DNA from: Streptomyces misionensis
Lineage (GTDB): Bacteria; Actinomycetota; Actinomycetes; Streptomycetales; Streptomycetaceae
Assembly (NCBI RefSeq): GCF_900104815.1
Contig: NZ_FNTD01000004.1
Span: forward strand, 434,001 to 498,000
Direction: 5' to 3'
DNA length: 64,000 nucleotides
Below, one piece after another: positions 45,211 through 55,212 of this stretch. Position 1 is the stretch's first letter, and every line of letters starts with the position of its first letter. Under the pieces are notes generated by a model, which ran no database searches, was not told the DNA's origin, and was given only the letters and a program-made list of their open reading frames with translations. The translations under genes were made by a program, and so were the position numbers.

Positions 45211-46116
45211 GCGTGCGGATCTCCTTGCCTCGCCTCGCCCGCCGGGTGCGGCCCGGCTCCGAGGCTCGTGTACGTGCTGTCCACCAGGTCGTCGTCGAGG
45301 CGCTTCGGCGGACGGGTGAGCCGGCGGCGGTCCTCGGCCGGCCGCGGCTCCGTCTCCCGCCGGCGTACGGCGCTGCGGTATCCGGCGTGACCTGCCTCGG
45401 TCGCGCCGGGCGGTGAGCCCCGGCGGCGCCGGCCGCAGGCCGGCGGCCGGGCGAGCAGGATGCGGTCGGCCGCGCCGTGCTCGCGGCCGGAGCGCCGGGT
45501 CCGGGCGGTGGAGAGCCGCGTGCGGCGCACCGTCTCCGCGCCCGGGCCGGACGCCGCGGCCTCGGCGGCCGCCGTCCGCGTGCCCAGTGCCCCGGTACTC
45601 AACGCTTCGGCGCTCCCCGTCTCGATGTGTGTGCCCTCCCGGCGGTCGCCGTCCAGGCCGTGGTCGTCGCACCGTCCGTGGGTACGGCGCGCTCCTGGCC
45701 CCCGCGGCTCGCGGTGCCGGTCGTCACCCGCATTCCGTTGCTTGCGGCTACCAAGTGAGTGTAGGGCCTGCCGGAGGCCGGTGTACGCCGATGTCCGGTC
45801 AGGCTTCGCCCGCGCGACGTCCTGGTGCGGCGAGGGTGCAGGGTACCCGGCCCGTCTGTGTGCCAGGACCGCGCGGCACGTGCCCCGCCGCAGCACCGGG
45901 CCGGCCGGGGGTGTGCCGCGCGGACGGCCACGGCCGCGGCGCCCCGGCCGGTCCACGAGGACGCACGAGACACCGGATGCGGGGAGGCGTGCCCGGGCCG
46001 CTCCCCCGCGCCCGGTCGAACATCCGTCGCCCCTCGTTCCCGGAACGTTCAACTCACTTCCCTGCCAGGGTTCTTCGGCGCCCGCCTACGGTCCTTGCGG
46101 TCTGAAGGAGGGGTTC
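45211..46116. other. 906-base region without a confident gene
   Basis: Between the MFS gene and the ABC operon no frame looks like a normal protein; all are Arg-, Gly- and Pro-rich. The reverse frame that ends at 45207, overlapping the MFS start as ATGA, shows good third-position GC from about 45750 downward and could encode a disordered Arg-rich protein, but it has no convincing start codon. A decayed MarR-type regulator, which often precedes such transporters, is possible but not shown. CACTCACTTGGTAGCC on the reverse strand near 45755 is a relatively AT-rich spot that could be a promoter. Confidence 0.4.
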
Positions 46117-47055
46117 ATGGACGCAAGTCTCGCGGTGCGGGCGCGCGGGATCGCGAAGTACTTCGGCGAGGTGGTCGCGCTCGACGGCGTCGATCTGGAC
46201 GTGGCACCGGGCCGGATCCACGGTCTGGTCGGCCCGAACGGAGCCGGCAAGACGACGCTGCTCGGCCTGCTGCTGGGGCTGGCCGTCGCCGACTCCGGCG
46301 AGCTGGAGATCCTCGGCGTGCCGGTCGGCCGGACACTCGCCGCCGTGGACGGCGTGGCCGGTTTCGTGGACGGGCCGGGCCTGTACCCCTCGCTCACCGC
46401 CCGGCAGAACCTGGCCGCGCTGGCCGCCCTGCGCGGCGGCGGCCGGACGGCGGGGATCGAGGAGGCGCTCGCCGAGGTCGGCCTCCGCGAGGTCGCCGAC
46501 GACCGGGTGCGCGGGTTCTCCCTCGGGATGCGCCAGCGGCTGGGACTCGCCGCCGCCCTGCTCACCCGGCCCCGCCTGCTCGTCCTCGACGAGCCCGCCA
46601 ACGGACTGGACCCGGCGGGCAAGCGGGACGTGCACGGCGTCCTCGACCGGCTCGCGGCGGACGGCACCGCCGTGGTCCTCTCCAGCCACCGGATGGACGA
46701 CGTCGAGGCGCTGTGTTCCGAGGTCACCATCCTCGCCACCGGACGGATCGTGTTCTCCGGCCCGCCGGCCAAGCTGGCCGCCGAGAACCGGGAACTGGAC
46801 TACCGGCTGGTCACCTCCGACCCCGCGGCGGCGCGGCGGCTGGCCGCCGGGACGGACGGCGTGCGGCTGGTGGAGGGCGGCGCGGCGCGGTACGGCGACG
46901 CGGTGGTCGTCGTACGCGCGGCGGTGCCCGCGCTCGACGAACTCGTGGCGGACGTCGTGCGGTCGGGCGTCGCGGTACGTGAACTGGCGCCGCTCGTCTC
47001 GCCGTTGGAGTCCGCCTTCCTCGCCCTCACCGACTCCCAGGAGGCCGGCCGATGA
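46117..47055 (+). CDS. ABC transporter ATP-binding protein
   Basis: A 312-residue ATPase of the drug/CcmA type: Walker A GPNGAGKTT near residue 40, signature FSLGMRQRLGLAAALL, Walker B LLVLDEPANGLDP and the H-loop VLSSHRMDD. The last 80 residues form the usual C-terminal extension of exporters with separate permeases. The ATG at 46117 follows GAAGGAGG. Its stop overlaps the permease start (ATGA). Confidence 0.92.
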   Translation: MDASLAVRARGIAKYFGEVVALDGVDLDVAPGRIHGLVGPNGAGKTTLLGLLLGLAVADSGELEILGVPVGRTLAAVDGVAGFVDGPGLYPSLTARQNLAALAALRGGGRTAGIEEALAEVGLREVADDRVRGFSLGMRQRLGLAAALLTRPRLLVLDEPANGLDPAGKRDVHGVLDRLAADGTAVVLSSHRMDDVEALCSEVTILATGRIVFSGPPAKLAAENRELDYRLVTSDPAAARRLAAGTDGVRLVEGGAARYGDAVVVVRAAVPALDELVADVVRSGVAVRELAPLVSPLESAFLALTDSQEAGR

Positions 47056-48407
47056 CCGCGGACCTCACCGTGGCCCGCTCCGCGCCCGCCCGGCCGGTCT
47101 CCGTGCCGCGCGGCTACCGCTTCGAACTGGTCAAGCTGGTGTCCCAGTGGCGGATCAGACTGCTGGTCCTCGCCTGCTGGGTCGTGCCGGCGCTGTTCGT
47201 CGCCGGGGTGAGCCTGCAGAGCACGCTGCCCTCCGACACCCTGTTCGGGCGCTGGATGCACGCCACCGGATGGGCCGGACCGCTGGTCGTGCTCGGCTTC
47301 GCGGGCACCTGGGCGCTGCCGCTGCTGACCTCGGTGGTGGCCGGTGACGTGTTCGCCGCCGAGGACCGGCTCGGCACCTGGCGCCATCTGCTCGTGGTCG
47401 TACGGTCGGCCCGGCGGATCTTCGTGGCGAAGACGCTGGCGAGCCTCACCGTCATCCTGCTGCTCGTGGCCGGACTGGCCGCCTCCAGCGCGGTCGGCGG
47501 TCTGCTCGCGGTCGGCAACCATCCGCTGGTGGGCCTCGACGGCCATCTGCTCGCGCCGTCGGACGCCGCCGTCAAGGTGCTGCTCGCCTGGACCGCCGTG
47601 CTCGCGCCGACGCTGGCGCTGGCCGGGGTCGGGCTGCTCGGTTCCGTGACGCTCGGGCGGTCCCCGATGGGGCTGCTGCTGCCCGCGGTCGTGGCGCTGG
47701 CGATGCAGCTCGCCCAGATGCTGCCGCTCCCCGTCGTCGTGCGCCTCGCGCTGCCCGGCTACGCCTTCATCGCCTGGAACGGGCTGTTCACCAGCCCGGG
47801 TCAGACGGGCCCGCTGCTCATCGGCGTGGCGGTGAGCCTCGTGTGGGCGGTCACCGCGACCGCGCTGGCCTACGCGCTGTTCCTGCGGCGGGACTTCACC
47901 CATCCGGGCTTCGACGGCTCGGGGCGCCGCGCGGTCACCGGGGGGCTGCTGCCGCTGGCGGGCCTGCTCGCGGTGTCGGCCGCCGTGCTCGCCCCGGCGA
48001 CCGGGGCCTCGGGCTCCGGGATCGAGCAGGACAAGGTGCAGCGCTCGCTGGCCACCGCGTTCGGCCACCTGTACCGCATGCAGACCGATCAGCTTCACCG
48101 ACCCCACGTCACCGAGGCGCAGTTGAGGGCCACGGCGGCGTGCGACAAGGGCAGCGACAAGGTCGCGGCCCAAGGGCCGGGCAACGACTGGCGTTGCGTC
48201 GTCTCCTGGCACCTTCCCGGCGTCGAGGCCACTGGTACGGCCATCTACCAGCTCGACGTCGCATCGGACGGGCGGTTCGTCGCCGACGGCGACGGCCCGA
48301 AGGAAGTGAACGGCTACTTCCTGGTGCACACCCCGACCGGGGACGCACCGAACCCGCTGTGGCAGTTCGACGGCGACGTCGAGCTGCTTCCCACCTCGAA
48401 GGGATAA
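47052..48407 (+). CDS. ABC transporter permease with C-terminal extracellular domain
   Basis: A 451-residue ABC-2-like permease. Six helices are visible between residues 30 and 310. From about residue 325 a soluble domain follows (AFGHLYRMQTDQLHRP to the end) with two cysteines (AACDKGS, DWRCVVSWHLPG), which looks like a small secreted beta domain appended to the permease. It forms an exporter with the preceding ATPase. It ends 3 bases before the propeller/phosphoesterase gene, so that secreted enzyme is probably in the same operon. Confidence 0.83.
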   Translation: MTADLTVARSAPARPVSVPRGYRFELVKLVSQWRIRLLVLACWVVPALFVAGVSLQSTLPSDTLFGRWMHATGWAGPLVVLGFAGTWALPLLTSVVAGDVFAAEDRLGTWRHLLVVVRSARRIFVAKTLASLTVILLLVAGLAASSAVGGLLAVGNHPLVGLDGHLLAPSDAAVKVLLAWTAVLAPTLALAGVGLLGSVTLGRSPMGLLLPAVVALAMQLAQMLPLPVVVRLALPGYAFIAWNGLFTSPGQTGPLLIGVAVSLVWAVTATALAYALFLRRDFTHPGFDGSGRRAVTGGLLPLAGLLAVSAAVLAPATGASGSGIEQDKVQRSLATAFGHLYRMQTDQLHRPHVTEAQLRATAACDKGSDKVAAQGPGNDWRCVVSWHLPGVEATGTAIYQLDVASDGRFVADGDGPKEVNGYFLVHTPTGDAPNPLWQFDGDVELLPTSKG

Positions 48408-48410
48408 CCC

Positions 48411-51167
48411 ATGCAGGTAACACGCCGCCGCAGGCGTGTCCAGAAGGAGCGTTCCGGCTTTCTGGCCGGACGCTTCGGCCGCCGCATACCGCTGGTGACG
48501 GCGGGCACCTCCGCGCTCGCGCTCGTCGCGGCCGGTGCCGCTTTCGCCCAGACCCACCAGTTCGGCACCCAGCAGGTCGGCCAGAACACCCGCAACGGCC
48601 AGGTCATCTCCAGTGACCAGTACATCGCGCCGTACGGCGACCGGCTGGTGGTCGACAACGGCAAGATCATGTCGTCCACGGTCAGCCCGGACGGCACCCA
48701 CCTCGCGGCCTCCGTCACCGACGGCGGCAGCGCGCTGGCCGTCGTGGACCTGAAGAACTGGAAGGTGCAGCAGGTCGTCGGCAACGCCGCGTCGTCCAGT
48801 CCCCGGATCAAGGGCAACGCCGTGGGCCAGGAGGGTCCCACCTACTCCCCCGACGGCAAGCAGCTGTGGCTGGGCCAGACCGACGGCTACACCCGCTTCA
48901 CCGTGAACGCGGACGGCACCGTCTCCGACCCCACGTACATCACGATCCCGGCGGACGGCAGCAAGCACGCGCTGGTGGCCGCGGCGGTGTTCTCGGCGGA
49001 CGGCTCCACCGTGTACTCGGCGGTCAACGGCCAGAACCGGGTGGTCGCGATCGACGCGGCGACCGGAGCCGTCAAGCAGAGCTGGGCCGTGGGCAACGCC
49101 CCGCGCGGCCTCGTGCAGGTCGGCGACAAGCTCTACGTCAGCAACGAGGGCGGGCGCCCGGCCAAGGCCGGCGACACCACCATCAACTCGTACGGCACCC
49201 AGGTGCCAGCCGACCCGAAGACCGGCGCCACCACCACCGGCACGGTCAGCGTCATCGACCTGGCGCACCCCTCCGCGCCCGTCACCGGCATCGACGTCGG
49301 CCTGCACCCCACCGCCCTGTACGCCAAGAAGGGCGCGGTGTTCGTCACCAACACGGCGACCAACAACGTGTCGGTGATCAACACCGCCAACGACAAGGTC
49401 GTCCAGACGATCTCCACGCAGCCGTGGCCGGAGGCGTCGGTCGGCTACGAGCCCGACGCGGCGACGCTCACCGACGACGGGCACCTCCTCGTCACGCTGG
49501 GCCGGGCCAACGCGGTCGCCGTCTACCGGTACACCAGCCCGCAGGAGCCGGTGAGTTACGTCGGTCTGCTGCCGACGGACTACTTCCCGGCGGAGATCAC
49601 GACCGTCGGCAAGCAGGTGGTGATCTCCAACACCCGCGGCATCGACGCCCGCCGTCCCACCACCAGCGCCGGGCACGCCACCCACGACACCACGTCGAGC
49701 GTGCAGCGCTTCACGCTGCCCGACGACAGCGTGATCCGCGCCCAGACGGCCAAGGTCTTCCGGCAGAACGGCTGGACCAACGGCTCGGTCAAGGTGGCCG
49801 AGGGCAAGAGCCACGCCAAGCCGGTGCCGGTCCCGACGCGCCTGGGCGACCCGTCGACGATCAAGCACGTCTTCCTGATCGTCAAGGAGAACCGCACCTA
49901 CGACCAGGTGCTCGGCGATGTGCCGCAGGGCAACGGCGACGCGTCGCTGGCCGAGTTCGGCGCCAACGTCACGCCCAACCAGCACGCGCTGGCCGAGCAG
50001 TTCGGGCTGTACGACAACACCTACGACATCGGCACCAACTCCGCCGAGGGCCACAACTGGCTGATGCAGGCGGACGACCCGGAGTACACCGAGTCCTCCG
50101 CCGGTGAGTACGCGCGCAGTTACGACACCGAGGACGACGCCCTCGGCCACCAGCGGACCGGATTCCTGTGGTCCGGGGCGCAGGCGGCCGGCAAGTCGGT
50201 GCGCGACTTCGGCGAGTTCCAGCAGTTCCTGACCAAGCCGTCGGACGCGAGCTGGCAGAACCTGTACTGCGACGCCAAGAACATGGACGCCACCGGGCAG
50301 GGCACCGCCTACCCGCTGAACTCGTCCTCGCCGATCCCGTCGCTCAACGACGTGTCGGTGCACGGCTTCCCGAAGTTCGACACCAGCGTCCCGGACCAGT
50401 ACCGGTACCAGATCTGGAAGCAGGACTTCGAGAAGAACGGTCCGGCGAACCTGAACATGTTCTGGCTCTCCAGCGACCACACCGGCGGTCCGGCGAGCCC
50501 GGCCGCGCAGGTCGCCGACAACGACCTGGCCACCGGCAGGATCGTGGACGAGATCTCGCACAGCAAGTACTGGAAGGACTCGGCGATCTTCGTCGTCGAG
50601 GACGACTCCCAGGCGGGTCTCGACCACGTCGACGGCCACCGTGCGCCGGTCCAGATCATCAGCCCCTGGGCGCAGCACCACACGGTCGACAGCCACTACT
50701 ACTCGCAGATCACGATGATCCGCACCATCGAGCAGATCCTCGGGATCCACCCGATGAACCAGAAGGACAGCGCGGCCACCCCGATGTCCGCCGCGTTCAC
50801 CAAGCACCCGGACTACACGCCGTTCACGGCGCTGCCCAACCGGACCTCGCTGACCGACGGGTTGAAGACCGCGCCGTCGTGCGGTGCGGACACCCCGGCG
50901 CCGCAGGACCCGAAGGCGGCCGCGGTGCCCGCGACGAAGGTGCCCGCGTCCGCGCGGACGCTCGCGGCGCAGTGGAGCACCTGGAAGTCCGAGCAGCGGC
51001 TGACCGGCCCGAACGCGGTGCCCGACTACGCCAACCCGGCCCAGATGAACCACTACACGTGGTACCAGACGCACAACTGGGCCAAGCCCTACCCGGGCGA
51101 GAAGAAGCTCTACGCGCCGAACGACGTCCCGGGCGCGTTCATCCCGTCGTCGGAGAACGACGGCTGA
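48411..51167 (+). CDS. Secreted YncE-like beta-propeller / phosphoesterase fusion
   Basis: A 918-residue exported protein with an Arg-rich signal peptide (FGRRIPLVTAGTSALALVAAG). Residues about 60-430 form a seven-bladed YncE-type propeller (repeats such as TVSVIDLAHPSAP and NNVSVINTANDKVVQTI). The second half is an alkaline-phosphatase-superfamily phosphoesterase (PF04185): HVFLIVKENRTYDQVLGD, ALAEQFGLYDNTYDIGTNSAEGHNW, FVVEDDSQAGLDHVDGHRAPVQIISP, with metal-binding Asp, His and Asn. Likely hydrolyses phosphodiester or phosphomonoester substrates outside the cell. It sits directly behind the ABC permease. Confidence 0.9.
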   Translation: MQVTRRRRRVQKERSGFLAGRFGRRIPLVTAGTSALALVAAGAAFAQTHQFGTQQVGQNTRNGQVISSDQYIAPYGDRLVVDNGKIMSSTVSPDGTHLAASVTDGGSALAVVDLKNWKVQQVVGNAASSSPRIKGNAVGQEGPTYSPDGKQLWLGQTDGYTRFTVNADGTVSDPTYITIPADGSKHALVAAAVFSADGSTVYSAVNGQNRVVAIDAATGAVKQSWAVGNAPRGLVQVGDKLYVSNEGGRPAKAGDTTINSYGTQVPADPKTGATTTGTVSVIDLAHPSAPVTGIDVGLHPTALYAKKGAVFVTNTATNNVSVINTANDKVVQTISTQPWPEASVGYEPDAATLTDDGHLLVTLGRANAVAVYRYTSPQEPVSYVGLLPTDYFPAEITTVGKQVVISNTRGIDARRPTTSAGHATHDTTSSVQRFTLPDDSVIRAQTAKVFRQNGWTNGSVKVAEGKSHAKPVPVPTRLGDPSTIKHVFLIVKENRTYDQVLGDVPQGNGDASLAEFGANVTPNQHALAEQFGLYDNTYDIGTNSAEGHNWLMQADDPEYTESSAGEYARSYDTEDDALGHQRTGFLWSGAQAAGKSVRDFGEFQQFLTKPSDASWQNLYCDAKNMDATGQGTAYPLNSSSPIPSLNDVSVHGFPKFDTSVPDQYRYQIWKQDFEKNGPANLNMFWLSSDHTGGPASPAAQVADNDLATGRIVDEISHSKYWKDSAIFVVEDDSQAGLDHVDGHRAPVQIISPWAQHHTVDSHYYSQITMIRTIEQILGIHPMNQKDSAATPMSAAFTKHPDYTPFTALPNRTSLTDGLKTAPSCGADTPAPQDPKAAAVPATKVPASARTLAAQWSTWKSEQRLTGPNAVPDYANPAQMNHYTWYQTHNWAKPYPGEKKLYAPNDVPGAFIPSSENDG

Positions 51168-51185
51168 CGCGACCTGACGGATTCC

Positions 51186-51221
51186 GGGCCTCCGGCCGGC
51201 GTGGCAGCCGGCCGGGGGCCC
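51186..51221 (+). terminator. Hairpin terminator after phosphoesterase gene
   Basis: GGGCC-T-CCGGCCGGC (51186-51200) pairs with GCCGGCCGG-G-GGCCC (51207-51221) around GTGGCA. It begins 18 bases after the stop codon. Confidence 0.75.
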
Positions 51222-51261
51222 GTACCGTTTCCCGGACCGCTTCCCGGTGCAGGTTTCCTCC

Positions 51262-52230
51262 ATGCCCGATCCCTCCGCTTCTCCCGCCCCTTCCGTTCCC
51301 TCCTCCCCCTCCGCTCCTTGCATGCCGCGATGGCCGTCCGGCTACCGGGGCCGCTCCGCCACCGCCGCCGACTCCGCGGCGGTGCACCGTCTGGTCAGCG
51401 CGTACGAGCGCGCACTGCACGGCCGGGTCACGACCGGCGCCGACCACGTCGCCGCCGACCTCGGCACGTCCGGGCGGGAGCCGTCCGACGTCGCGGTCCT
51501 CGTCCACGACCGTGCCGGGGACCTCGCCGCGTGGGGCCGGGTGCGCGGCCGGCGGGCCACCGTCCATGTGCACCCCGGCCACCGCGGCCGGGGGCTCGGC
51601 GGCTCCCTCCTGGCCTGGACCGAGGCGCGGGCGCGACAGCTGGGCGGCGACCGGCTCGCCCAGACGGTCTCCGACGAGGACCACGCGGCGACCGCGCTGC
51701 TGCGCCGCGGCGGATACGCCCGGCTGGTCACCGAGTGGCTGCTGGAGATCGCGCTGCCCGCCGCGCCGCCGGTGTCCGAGCCGCCGGCGGGCATCACGGT
51801 GCGCGCCTTTCGCGCGGGCGACGAGGAGGCGGCGTACCGGCTCACCGAGGACGCGTTCGACGAGTGGCAGCAGCGGCGCAAGACCTACCCGGAGTGGACC
51901 CGGCACACGGTCGGCCGGCCCACGTTCACGCCCGCGGCGTCACCGCTCGCCTTCGCGGACGGCGAGCTGGTCGGCGCGCTGCTGTCGCTGGACGCCCCGG
52001 ACGGCGACGAAGGCTACGTCGAGCGGCTCGCGGTACGGCGCGACCACCGCGGCCGGGGCATCGCCCGGCTGCTGCTGCACGAGGCCTTCCGTACCTTCCA
52101 CCACCGGGGACGGCGTGCCTGCACCCTGTGGACCCACTCGGACACCGGGGCACTGCCGCTGTACGAACACCTCGGCATGACGGTGCGGCGCAGTTCCACG
52201 GTGTACGGCAGGGCGCTGGTCGCCGGGTAG
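51262..52230 (+). CDS. Double-domain GNAT acetyltransferase
   Basis: A 322-residue tandem GNAT. The first domain has VHVHPGHRGRGLGGSLLAWTEARA, the second VRRDHRGRGIARLLLHEAFR and the final GALPLYEHLGM. Mycothiol acetyltransferase MshD has the same double-GNAT layout, but specificity cannot be claimed. The ATG at 51262 is used; an ATG at 51322, closer to the first domain, is possible because a Ser/Pro-rich stretch precedes it. Confidence 0.78.
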   Translation: MPDPSASPAPSVPSSPSAPCMPRWPSGYRGRSATAADSAAVHRLVSAYERALHGRVTTGADHVAADLGTSGREPSDVAVLVHDRAGDLAAWGRVRGRRATVHVHPGHRGRGLGGSLLAWTEARARQLGGDRLAQTVSDEDHAATALLRRGGYARLVTEWLLEIALPAAPPVSEPPAGITVRAFRAGDEEAAYRLTEDAFDEWQQRRKTYPEWTRHTVGRPTFTPAASPLAFADGELVGALLSLDAPDGDEGYVERLAVRRDHRGRGIARLLLHEAFRTFHHRGRRACTLWTHSDTGALPLYEHLGMTVRRSSTVYGRALVAG

Positions 52231-52336
52231 CCGGTTCCGGGGGTTGTCCCCCGCACGCGCGCTGGTGCGGGCCCCCGCACCGGTCCGGCTGTCTGCCGGA
52301 GTGATCGCGGCGCGACCGCTGCCTACCGTGCTGTGC

Positions 52337-53546
52337 ATGGCAATTCCGTTACTCAGTGCGGTACTTCTCGGACGCGCCGCCCTCACGGCCGGGGTCGTGG
52401 CCGGCGTGCTGGCCGCCGCGCCGGTGGCGGCCGCGCAGCCACGGCCGGACACGTCCGGCTCCTGCGGCACGCACCAGGCCGTGCACCGGTCGGTGCGGCA
52501 GCTGGTCACAGAGGACCGGATCGCCGGGGCCTCGGTCCTCGTCACCGAGCCCGCGGGGCGGCCGGGTTGCGCGCGCTGGTCCGTGACGGACGGGGGTGGC
52601 CGACCTCGGCACCGGCCGCCCGATGAACACCACGGACCGGCTGCGCGTCGGCAGCGTCACCAAGACCTTCACCGCCACCGTCGTCCTCCAGCTGGCCGCC
52701 GAGCACCGGCTGTCCCTGGACGCACCGGTCGAGCGCTATCTGCCGGGTCTGATCCGGGGGCACGGATACGACGGCCGGCGGATCACCGTGCGCGGGCTGC
52801 TCCAGCACACCAGCGGTCTGCCCGACTACCTCGACGCGCCCGAATGGGAGAACCCGCAGGCGCTGCGGTACCGCCACTTCGAGCCGCGCGAACTCATCGC
52901 CCGCGCGCTCCGGTTGCCGCCTCCGAAGCAGACCTGGCACTACGCGACCACCAACTACCTGGTCGCCGGGCTGATCGTCCGGGAGGTCACCGGTCACTCG
53001 ACCGAGGCGGAGACGATCCGCCGGGTCATCGCACCGCTCGGGCTGCGCGACACCTACTGGCCCGGCGACGACCCCCGTGTCCAAGGGCCGCACTCGGAAA
53101 GCTACTTCACCGGGGCTGACGGCCACCGGGTCGACGGCACCGACTGGAACATGACCTTCGGCGGTGCCGGCGGCGCCCTGGTGTCCACCCAGGCGGATCT
53201 GACCCGGTTCGCGACCGCGCTGCTGGACGGGCGGCTGCTGCCCCCGGCGCAACTGGCCGAAATGCGCCGCTCGTTGCCCGCCGACCCGGACCGGCTCTGG
53301 CCAGGCGCCCGCTACGGCCTCGGCCTGATCTCCACACCGTTGTCCTGCGGCGGCTCCTGGTGGGGCCACGCGGGAACCGTGCCGGGCGGCCACCGGGCAC
53401 TGGTCGCCGTCGGGCCCGGCGGGCGCACCGTGGCCCTGGCCCTCAACCAGGTCCCGGACACGCTCCGGGCCGAACAGGACTTCCTCGACGTGGTCGACAA
53501 GGCCCTGTGCGATCACTCCCCCACCACCGAAAGGACCCCCGCATGA
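52337..53546 (+). pseudogene. Frameshifted serine hydrolase (beta-lactamase/DD-peptidase family)
   Basis: Two overlapping frames together make a full secreted serine hydrolase. Frame 1 (from ATG 52337) gives the signal peptide AALTAGVVAGVLAAAPVAAA and the first strand of the domain up to SVTDG. Frame 2 then gives VADLGTGRPMNTTDRLRVGS followed by VTKTF and the rest. The catalytic SxxK is SVTK, Tyr in YATTNY, and HAG in WWGHAGTV. The break is at the run of five G at 52592-52596; deletion of one G would join the frames. It may be a true mutation, phase variation or a sequencing error. The stop overlaps the downstream peptidase start (ATGA), so the shift may also affect the translation of that gene. 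Confidence 0.85.
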
Positions 53547-55162
53547 CGAGCCCAGTCGCCGACGGCGGCGAGCGCCGCGCACGCGCCGGCGGTATCCGCC
53601 GCCTGGTGGCGCGGACCGGTCCGGTGGCCGCGCTGAGCCTGGCGGGCGCGCTCACCCTGGGCGCCGCACCCGCCACCACCGCCTCCGCGGCTTCCGGTGC
53701 CTCCCGGGCCCCCGCGACCGCGGGACCCGGTCCCCTCGCCCGCTTCCACCACCAGCACCTCGACTGGAAGAGCTGCGTGCTCGGCCCCGACGACGCCACC
53801 GGCAGGGAACTGGACGCGGCGGGCGCCCGATGCGCCGACGTCACCGTGCCGTTGGACTACACCCGCCCCGGCGGCCGCACGATCAAGGTCGCCGTCTCCC
53901 GGATCCGGGCCACCGACACCGCGCACCGCATCGGCGCGCTGCTCCTCAACAGCGGCGGCCCCGGCGGGCAGACGATCGGTGACCCCCCGTGGGTGCGCAA
54001 GGCGATGAAGGAGGTCGGCGGACGGTACGACGTCGTCGGCGTCGACCCCCGCTTCGTGGGCCGCAGCACGGTGCTGGACTGCCAGTGGCCCACCGGCACC
54101 ATGATCCGCGGCGCGGGCACCGGCCGCGCCGGCTTCGACCGTTCCGTGGCCCTCGCCGCGGACCTCGCCCGGCGCTGCCGCGACCACGCGGGCGACCTGG
54201 TGCCGTACGCGAGCACCCGGAACACCGCCCGCGACATGGATGTGATCCGGGCCGCGCTGGGCGAGCGCAGAATCTCCTACCTGGGCTATTCGTACGGCAG
54301 TTATCTCGGCGAGGTGTACGCCACGATGTTCCCCGGCCGCACCGACCGGGTGGTCCTGGACGGGGTGATCGACCCCGCCCGCTACGGCCCGAGGCTCCTG
54401 CGGGGCACGGACGACGCGCAGTGGCACGCCCTGCGCGACTGGGCGGACTGGGCCGCCGCGCACGACGCGGCCTACGGCCTGGGGCGCACCCGGGACGCGG
54501 TGCTCGCGGCGGTGGAGCAGGCCCGGTCGGCCGCCGCCCGCGAGCCGCTGCGGCTGGGCGGACACCGGGTGGACGACCACGTCCTGCCCGTCATCGTCTT
54601 CAACGGGCTCTCCCAGGACAACCCCGAGTCCTTCGGCGACCTCGCCCGGGCCGTGCGGGACCTGCGCGACGCCGCCGAGGGCCGTGCCGTCTCCCCCACC
54701 CCCTGGCTGGCCGACACGCTGCGGTTCGTGCTGACGGGACAGGACTCCGCCTACGGCAGCGCGCAAACGGCGATCCTGTGCGCCGACGGAACCGCGCCCC
54801 GCGATCCGCGGACGTACTGGCGTGATCTGCGCCGGGCCGGAACGCGGGACCGGCTGATGGTGCCCGTCACCGACAACATCAACCCGTGCGCGTTCTGGGA
54901 CGCCCCGCGCGAGCGGCCGACGACCATACGCGCCGATCTGCCGGCCCTGCTGGTGAACGCCACCGGCGACCCGCGCACCGTCTACCCCGGCGCCGAGGCG
55001 GTCCACCGCAACTGGCCCGGCTCCCGCCTGGTGACCCTGCGGGACGCGGACCAGCACGCGGTGTTCGGCGTCTTCGGCAGCTCGTGCGTGGACGACGCGG
55101 TCAACGCCTACCTGGCGAGCGGGCGGCTCCCGGGCACCGACCTGACCTGCCCCCGGCCCTGA
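53543..55162 (+). CDS. Secreted alpha/beta hydrolase, S33 tripeptidyl aminopeptidase-like
   Basis: A 539-residue exported hydrolase: signal peptide with VAALSLAGALTLGAAPATTA, then the S33 blocks VTVPLDYTRPGGRTIKVAVSR, LLLNSGGPGGQ, DVVGVDPRFVGRS, the nucleophile Ser in LGYSYGSYLGEVYA, and the late LLVNATGDPRTVYPGAEAV and DADQHAVFG with the Asp and His. Streptomyces relatives (SlpD/SlpE, Tap) remove tripeptides from secreted proteins. Cysteines near the C-terminus (SSCVDDAV, DLTCPRP) suggest disulfides. ATGA overlap with the preceding frame. Confidence 0.9.
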   Translation: MTSPVADGGERRARAGGIRRLVARTGPVAALSLAGALTLGAAPATTASAASGASRAPATAGPGPLARFHHQHLDWKSCVLGPDDATGRELDAAGARCADVTVPLDYTRPGGRTIKVAVSRIRATDTAHRIGALLLNSGGPGGQTIGDPPWVRKAMKEVGGRYDVVGVDPRFVGRSTVLDCQWPTGTMIRGAGTGRAGFDRSVALAADLARRCRDHAGDLVPYASTRNTARDMDVIRAALGERRISYLGYSYGSYLGEVYATMFPGRTDRVVLDGVIDPARYGPRLLRGTDDAQWHALRDWADWAAAHDAAYGLGRTRDAVLAAVEQARSAAAREPLRLGGHRVDDHVLPVIVFNGLSQDNPESFGDLARAVRDLRDAAEGRAVSPTPWLADTLRFVLTGQDSAYGSAQTAILCADGTAPRDPRTYWRDLRRAGTRDRLMVPVTDNINPCAFWDAPRERPTTIRADLPALLVNATGDPRTVYPGAEAVHRNWPGSRLVTLRDADQHAVFGVFGSSCVDDAVNAYLASGRLPGTDLTCPRP

Positions 55163-55176
55163 CACCGCTCCCCGAA

Positions 55177-55212
55177 GGGCCCTGCCCCGCGCCTGCCGCG
55201 GGGCGGGGCCCC
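55177..55212 (+). terminator. Hairpin terminator after S33 peptidase
   Basis: GGGCCCTGCCCCGC at 55177-55190 pairs with GCGGGGCGGGGCCC, allowing one mismatch, around GCCTGCC. It starts 14 bases after the stop. Confidence 0.7.

Noticed and set aside
46800..51323. A 1507-codon open frame on the minus strand antisense to the propeller/phosphoesterase gene
   Set aside because: It is Gly/Arg/Val-rich low-complexity sequence without motifs. In genomes with nearly all G or C at third positions one antisense frame of each long gene stays open.
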